DNA from: a bacterium
GTDB lineage: Bacteria > Armatimonadota > UBA5829
NCBI GenBank assembly: GCA_021372295.1
Contig: JAJFUS010000046.1
Location: 39,153-103,152, forward strand
DNA: 64,000 nucleotides
Direction: 5' to 3'
The notes below the pieces were generated by a model that saw only the letters and a program-made list of their open reading frames with translations, was not told the DNA's origin and searched no databases. The position numbers were made by a program, and so were the translations under genes. Shown one piece after another: positions 59,965 through 64,000 of this stretch; the stretch's first letter is position 1, and each line of letters begins with the position of its first letter.

Positions 59965-62900
59965 GGCGTATATGGCACCACCGGATAGTGCGCCGGTTTA
60001 GCCGGACCCAGCGCGCCATTCGGTTTGAGATATCCTCTGTCGATATACGTGTCGTAATCCTGGAACTCGTAGTTGGCGTTGATATTCGCGATTACCGTTG
60101 CAAGGATGTTGATATTCTCACAGACGTTCCCCTGAAGGCCGAACTGGCACGGATAAGCTCCCGCCAGCACGGCATTTGCGATATTGAGCACTTCTCCGAC
60201 AGCTTTGCCCTTAAATGGCCCCTGGGTAAGCGTGAACTTCTCAAGATCGTACCCGGCGGTGCGAGGCATGACGCGCATATCGTTGTAAGCTATATTGAGC
60301 ATCAACGCGAGCGTCTCACCAGCCAGAGCGTTTGCCGTCGGATTGCCCTGCTTGTTGAGTGTTGTCGTGGGATTGAGATAGTCCATAGTAAGCATGAAAC
60401 ACTGGCACGGGCCGGTCTGCGGCAGGAAGTTGCAGAGCTGGGTCAGTCCGAACTTTGTGCCGGTGAACGTCAGCGTGCGCGGTTTCTTGCCCACGATGAT
60501 TTTGTTCTTGTATGTGTCGCCGTAATACATGAATTCTGCAAAGGCCAGAGGGAACCTATTGTAGAGAATTCCACCCGGCAGTATGATGTTGTTCGGATCG
60601 CAGAATGTGTGCCAGCCCTCCTGGGTGAATGTCACCGGCAGGTAACATCTTCTGGGCCACTCATTTTCTCCAACATCCAGCCTGGCGCAATAAGTACCTT
60701 CCACGCCTTGAGTCGTGGTGACCGTGGCACAATTGCGGATTGCTCCCGGCTCCATGGGCGGAATCTCGTAGACCACGTCGAAGCTGACGCATGTCTCAAC
60801 ATCCAGCACATCGCTGCCGTTATTGGCGGCAATGAACGACGGAAGCAGATCGCCTAGAACCGTGTCGACAAAACTGTTCACATTGAGCGCTTCGGTGCCA
60901 CAATTGCACACCTCATAAGTATATGTGACTTGCTGGCCCACATTCGCATGGTTAGGATACACGCTTTTTGTCAGATCGATACATGGCCCCTGATGAATCT
61001 GAATGTGGTGCACCTGCGCGCACTTATACGCGCCTACGGTCGATCCGTCAGTCGAGTCGGCCTGCACGATCACGCAGTTGACGATATATTCCGGGTCGTC
61101 TTCCAGCAGAGTGTGATCGACTGTGAATTCTACGCATTCACCGATCGCCAACGCATCGCTGCCGCCGTTTGCCTCGACAAAGTTCGACAGCAGGTCCCCG
61201 AGGACGTTATCAGAGACAGTGGTCACAGTGAGATTTGTGTTACCGCAATTGCACACTTTGTAGTGGTATGTGATGACGTCGCCGGTAAATCCGCGCGACG
61301 GCACTGGGAATTTGAGAACGCTTACGCATGGTGCGGGTCTTGGCGGGGTGTGCTGCACGAACGCACACTTGGATGCGCTTACGGGCGAGCCTACTTGGGG
61401 AGAGGCTACCACTGTCACGCAGTTTATCAGCGGATTTGGATCGCTTTGCTGAAGCTCGCGCAATGCGGTGAACTCCACGCAATCTCCGATACCCAGTTCG
61501 TCACTGCCGCCGTTTGCCGCAATAAACGCGGCAAGCAGGTCGCCGTTCACGTCGTCGGAGATCGATGTTACGGTGAGATCGGAATTGCCGCTGTTGCATA
61601 CCTTGTAGGTGTATGTAATTAGATCACCGGTCTGGCCGCTATTGGGCGTCGGCGTTTTATCGACACTGATATTTGGGAACGGTTCCGTCCCCGTGTGGCG
61701 CACCGACGCGCAGGTCTGCGCATCGACTGGCGGCCCGGCGGCCGGAAGGGCATTGACTATCACGCAGTTTTGCAGTGGGTCGGAGTCGCTGGACTGCAGC
61801 GCTCGATTGACCGAAAACTCCGCGCACGCCCCTACAGCGAGCGTAGCGCCGCCATTTGCTGCGACAAAGTCGGCAAGCAGATCTCCCAGTAGGTCGTCCA
61901 GCACACTTGTTACCGTCAGGCTGGTGTCTCCGCAGTTGCAGATCTTGTAGGTATATGTAATTATATCTCCAGTTGCTCCGGTCGTGGGAGACGGGGTCTT
62001 TTCGATACTGACGCATGGGTTCGGTGGATGCATTACAAACGCGCATGCCGTGGCATCCACAGATGAGCCCTCCGGCGGGTCGGCAGTGACTTCTACGCAG
62101 TTTTTCAACGGATCGGGGTCATCCGCTTTGAGAGTGTACTGAACCGCAAATTCCGTACAATCTCCGATCGGCAATTCCGCGCTGCCGTTTGCCGCTATAA
62201 ACGCAGCAAGCAGGTCTCCCAGCACATCGTCGACGATAGAAGTCACCGTGAGATCAGTGTTGCCGTTATTGCAGACCTTATATGTATATGTAATCTCATC
62301 GCCGGTTACGCCGCTGCTTGGAACTGGAGTCTTTGCAATAGTGATACTTGGCATCGGTTCAGGCCCAAGGTGACGCACTGATGCGCACTTAGTATTCATT
62401 ACGGGCGGACCCATTGGCGGGTTTGCGAATACGGTCACGCAGTTCGGCAGCGGATCGGGGTCGCTTGATATTAGAGTTCGATCAACCGAGAACTCCACGC
62501 AATCCTCAGGCTCAAGAATTGCGCTGCCTCCGTTTGCCGCTTTGAAGTTGTCCAGTAACTCTCCCAACAGGTTATCCAGGACAGAGGTCACAGTCAAGGT
62601 CAGGTTGCCGCAGTTGCACACTTTGTATGTGTAGGTTATTACGTCCCCAGTATAGCCCGAAGTTGGAGACGGGGTCTTGGTGACGCTGATACATGGGTTT
62701 GGTGGAGGAGGGTTGTATATAATAGAGCAGTCGAACCACGACCCCATGGAGCCTGCAGTCTGGCCGGTGGCGTCGGTCACGTTCTGGACATGGGTAAACA
62801 CCGAAAATGTCGGGATTGTCAGCCCAGCTATAGTATAATCGAAACCAGAGAGGCTGTCGCCGGGCTTAATAGCGGGCGGCGTTTTCCACCATGGGTTGGA

Positions 62901-63212
62901 CGTGGTGTCATAGAATAGCATGGAGGCAATATTGTTGAATTGCCAACCCGATGGCGCTGTGGGAGTGCCGACCGGAGCCGGCAGGCCATAAAAAAAGATC
63001 TCGCCGATGTTCACGTAAATGCTGCTTATCGGGGACAGGTTAAAGAACGTGAAGTGCAAGGTGGTGTTCGTGCCGTCGTTGGTGGCAAAGTAGTTGTATC
63101 CGCTGAAACCGGATGTGGAGCAACTGTCCGGGTTTTGAGCGGCCGCAGTACATGCCAGCGCGGCAACCATCAATAGCACAAGTAATAGACGAGTGAGGAC
63201 ACAAGCTCTCAT
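59961..63212 (-). CDS. Large secreted protein with six DUF11-like repeats
   Basis: 1083 residues. Signal peptide about 1-26. An N-terminal domain (about 27-165) comes first, then six tandem units of about 115-125 residues, each starting K-TP-P-G-TGD-ITYTYKVCN and holding conserved C-EF, NCV and C-A-V cysteines. A C-terminal domain of about 280 residues with paired Cys follows. DUF11-like repeats build surface stalks. In units 1, 3, 5 and 6 an extra Cys pair (PC... and CNCG) is present; in 2 and 4 both are absent. ATG 63212 follows AAGAGG. Probably an exported surface or matrix protein. Confidence 0.8.
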   Translation of the reverse strand: MRACVLTRLLLVLLMVAALACTAAAQNPDSCSTSGFSGYNYFATNDGTNTTLHFTFFNLSPISSIYVNIGEIFFYGLPAPVGTPTAPSGWQFNNIASMLFYDTTSNPWWKTPPAIKPGDSLSGFDYTIAGLTIPTFSVFTHVQNVTDATGQTAGSMGSWFDCSIIYNPPPPNPCISVTKTPSPTSGYTGDVITYTYKVCNCGNLTLTVTSVLDNLLGELLDNFKAANGGSAILEPEDCVEFSVDRTLISSDPDPLPNCVTVFANPPMGPPVMNTKCASVRHLGPEPMPSITIAKTPVPSSGVTGDEITYTYKVCNNGNTDLTVTSIVDDVLGDLLAAFIAANGSAELPIGDCTEFAVQYTLKADDPDPLKNCVEVTADPPEGSSVDATACAFVMHPPNPCVSIEKTPSPTTGATGDIITYTYKICNCGDTSLTVTSVLDDLLGDLLADFVAANGGATLAVGACAEFSVNRALQSSDSDPLQNCVIVNALPAAGPPVDAQTCASVRHTGTEPFPNISVDKTPTPNSGQTGDLITYTYKVCNSGNSDLTVTSISDDVNGDLLAAFIAANGGSDELGIGDCVEFTALRELQQSDPNPLINCVTVVASPQVGSPVSASKCAFVQHTPPRPAPCVSVLKFPVPSRGFTGDVITYHYKVCNCGNTNLTVTTVSDNVLGDLLSNFVEANGGSDALAIGECVEFTVDHTLLEDDPEYIVNCVIVQADSTDGSTVGAYKCAQVHHIQIHQGPCIDLTKSVYPNHANVGQQVTYTYEVCNCGTEALNVNSFVDTVLGDLLPSFIAANNGSDVLDVETCVSFDVVYEIPPMEPGAIRNCATVTTTQGVEGTYCARLDVGENEWPRRCYLPVTFTQEGWHTFCDPNNIILPGGILYNRFPLAFAEFMYYGDTYKNKIIVGKKPRTLTFTGTKFGLTQLCNFLPQTGPCQCFMLTMDYLNPTTTLNKQGNPTANALAGETLALMLNIAYNDMRVMPRTAGYDLEKFTLTQGPFKGKAVGEVLNIANAVLAGAYPCQFGLQGNVCENINILATVIANINANYEFQDYDTYIDRGYLKPNGALGPAKPAHYPVVPYTP

Positions 63213-63371
63213 AGTCCAACCTCTTCTCTCATTAAAATCTTGCATGCGACCTGCAAGTCAGGCCGCTTATACCCGTTTGGCGGGTACATTTGACGTGGCA
63301 GGCACACAAAATCATGCTGATTGCCGAAGGCTTGGCCGCCGCTTACGGTGAATAATAATTGGAGGTTGGCA

Positions 63372-63824
63372 ATGATTATAGACAATATCAAAAACGCTTC
63401 GCGCTATTATGCTCTGGGCCAGGGGATAGAGTCCGGCCTGAGATTTCTGCAGGATCAGGATACGGCAAGTCTTGCGCTTGGCAGATACGAGATAGACGGT
63501 GACAACTGCTTTGCCATGGTGCAGGAATATCAGACCAAGCCTGAAGAAAACGGAGTCTGGGAAGCCCACAAACGCTATATCGACATTCAGTATGTGGCAA
63601 GCGGCGTCGAGAATATCGGATACACGAATATAGATAATCTGACTGTATCGAGAGATTATGATGAAACAGCCGATGTAATGTTCCTGCGGGGCTGCGGTGA
63701 TTTGATCGAGCTGAAGGCCGGTTCGTTCGCGATACTTGCGCCTCAGGACGCGCACATGCCGCAGATCGCGGTCCAAAAGCCTGCTCTTGTCAAAAAAGTG
63801 GTAGTTAAGGCGCGCGTGATCTGA
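63372..63824 (+). CDS. YhcH/YjgK/YiaL (DUF386) sugar-binding protein
   Basis: 150-residue beta-barrel (cupin-like) protein of the YhcH/YjgK/YiaL family, linked to sialic-acid or other sugar metabolism (EbgC is a beta-galactosidase-associated member). Signs: WEAHKRYIDIQYVASGVENIGY, and FAILAPQDAHMPQIAVQKPALVKKVVVK with metal-binding His/Glu residues. TTGGAGG precedes ATG 63372. The partner enzymes are not in the window. Confidence 0.9.
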   Translation: MIIDNIKNASRYYALGQGIESGLRFLQDQDTASLALGRYEIDGDNCFAMVQEYQTKPEENGVWEAHKRYIDIQYVASGVENIGYTNIDNLTVSRDYDETADVMFLRGCGDLIELKAGSFAILAPQDAHMPQIAVQKPALVKKVVVKARVI

Positions 63825-63925
63825 ACGCTTTGTCGCTGTGCTGTCAACAGGTTTGCACGAACGAGGCGCTGGGTAACAAAAGCGAGGGTACGCAGTATAT
63901 CCGCCATTCCGAAGGAGGCAATAAG

Positions 63926-64000
63926 ATGCGACTTTTTGTGATGGTTCTCACTCTAATTCTCGCTTTTGGGGCAGGGGTTATCGCTGCCGATATGGGTGCC
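63926..64000 (+). CDS. N-terminus of a secreted protein (partial)
   Basis: ATG 63926 after a strong AAGGAGG opens a frame that is cut by the right window edge after 25 codons. MRLFVMVLTLILAFGAGVIA is a signal peptide, probably cut after IAA. The mature protein is not visible, so no function can be given. Confidence 0.6.
   Translation, partial: MRLFVMVLTLILAFGAGVIAADMGA

Noticed and set aside
59988..61622. Long + strand frames opposite the repeat protein
   Set aside because: They mirror the repetitive minus-strand gene, have no ribosome sites, and their amino-acid composition is not protein-like.

Overview
The window looks like the chromosome of a free-living, diderm-type bacterium of moderately high GC. 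It carries lysS, greA, rsmG, grpE, ndk, dxr and uppS, a type IV pilus locus with secretin, chemotaxis genes, two hpnI/hpnK-like genes, and c-di-AMP and c-di-GMP signalling parts. Gene order and repeat content recall Armatimonadota or a related deep branch, but that placement is inference; no rRNA or tRNA gene is visible.

Layout. 0-2.6 kb: isoprenoid/envelope operon uppS-dxr-rseP on the minus strand, without cdsA. 3-7.7 kb: a clan GH-D glycosidase, a membrane-anchored coiled-coil protein and a secreted protein with two STN-like domains. 7.8-9.8 kb: a 43-residue basic protein, then a PiT phosphate transporter with its DUF47 partner. 10.1-14.1 kb: six tightly packed genes, mostly encoding unknown membrane proteins, behind a perfect consensus sigma-70 promoter. 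14.1-22.6 kb: a minus-strand glycan locus (split transketolase, secreted beta-rich protein, acyltransferase, aminotransferase, sugar-phosphate transferase, GT2, Gfo/Idh oxidoreductase, FAD oxidoreductase). 22.9-34.9 kb: type IV pilus genes pilM-N-O-P-Q-B-C, pseudopilins and an HD-GYP protein. 35.2-38.5 kb: cdaA-cdaR-ndk-epimerase. 38.8-43 kb: grpE, a NarL-type regulator, MCP and cheW. 43-46 kb: a small accessory segment bracketed by inverted copies of one terminator and ending in gene debris. 46.2-55.1 kb: MATE exporter, hpnI/hpnK-like pair, rsmG, ArnT-like transferase, a thioredoxin-fold protein, lysS, greA. 55.4-58.4 kb: a probable small structured RNA, a DUF72 gene, two tandem c-di-GMP-I type riboswitches, and a CoA-enzyme activase. 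58.4-64 kb: comM/yifB, a 1083-residue six-repeat secreted protein, a YhcH-like protein and the start of another secreted protein.

The most striking non-coding signal is a family of about 200-bp interspersed elements (five full copies, three fragments). Each is a string of about seven adjacent hairpins. The paired arms change together between copies, and the central perfect palindrome has been almost wholly replaced between some copies while still pairing. One copy sits inside the pilus operon between pilB and pilC. Other candidates for undescribed biology are the six-gene membrane cluster at 10.1-14.1 kb, the promoter-RNA-terminator unit at 55.4-55.7 kb, and the tandem riboswitches followed by a long G-rich untranslated stretch.

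Cyclic nucleotides form a theme: an HD-GYP phosphodiesterase follows the pilus genes, c-di-GMP riboswitches lie at 56.6-56.8 kb, and a c-di-AMP cyclase with its regulator sits at 35-37 kb. Functions are assigned by reading motifs only; no search was run.
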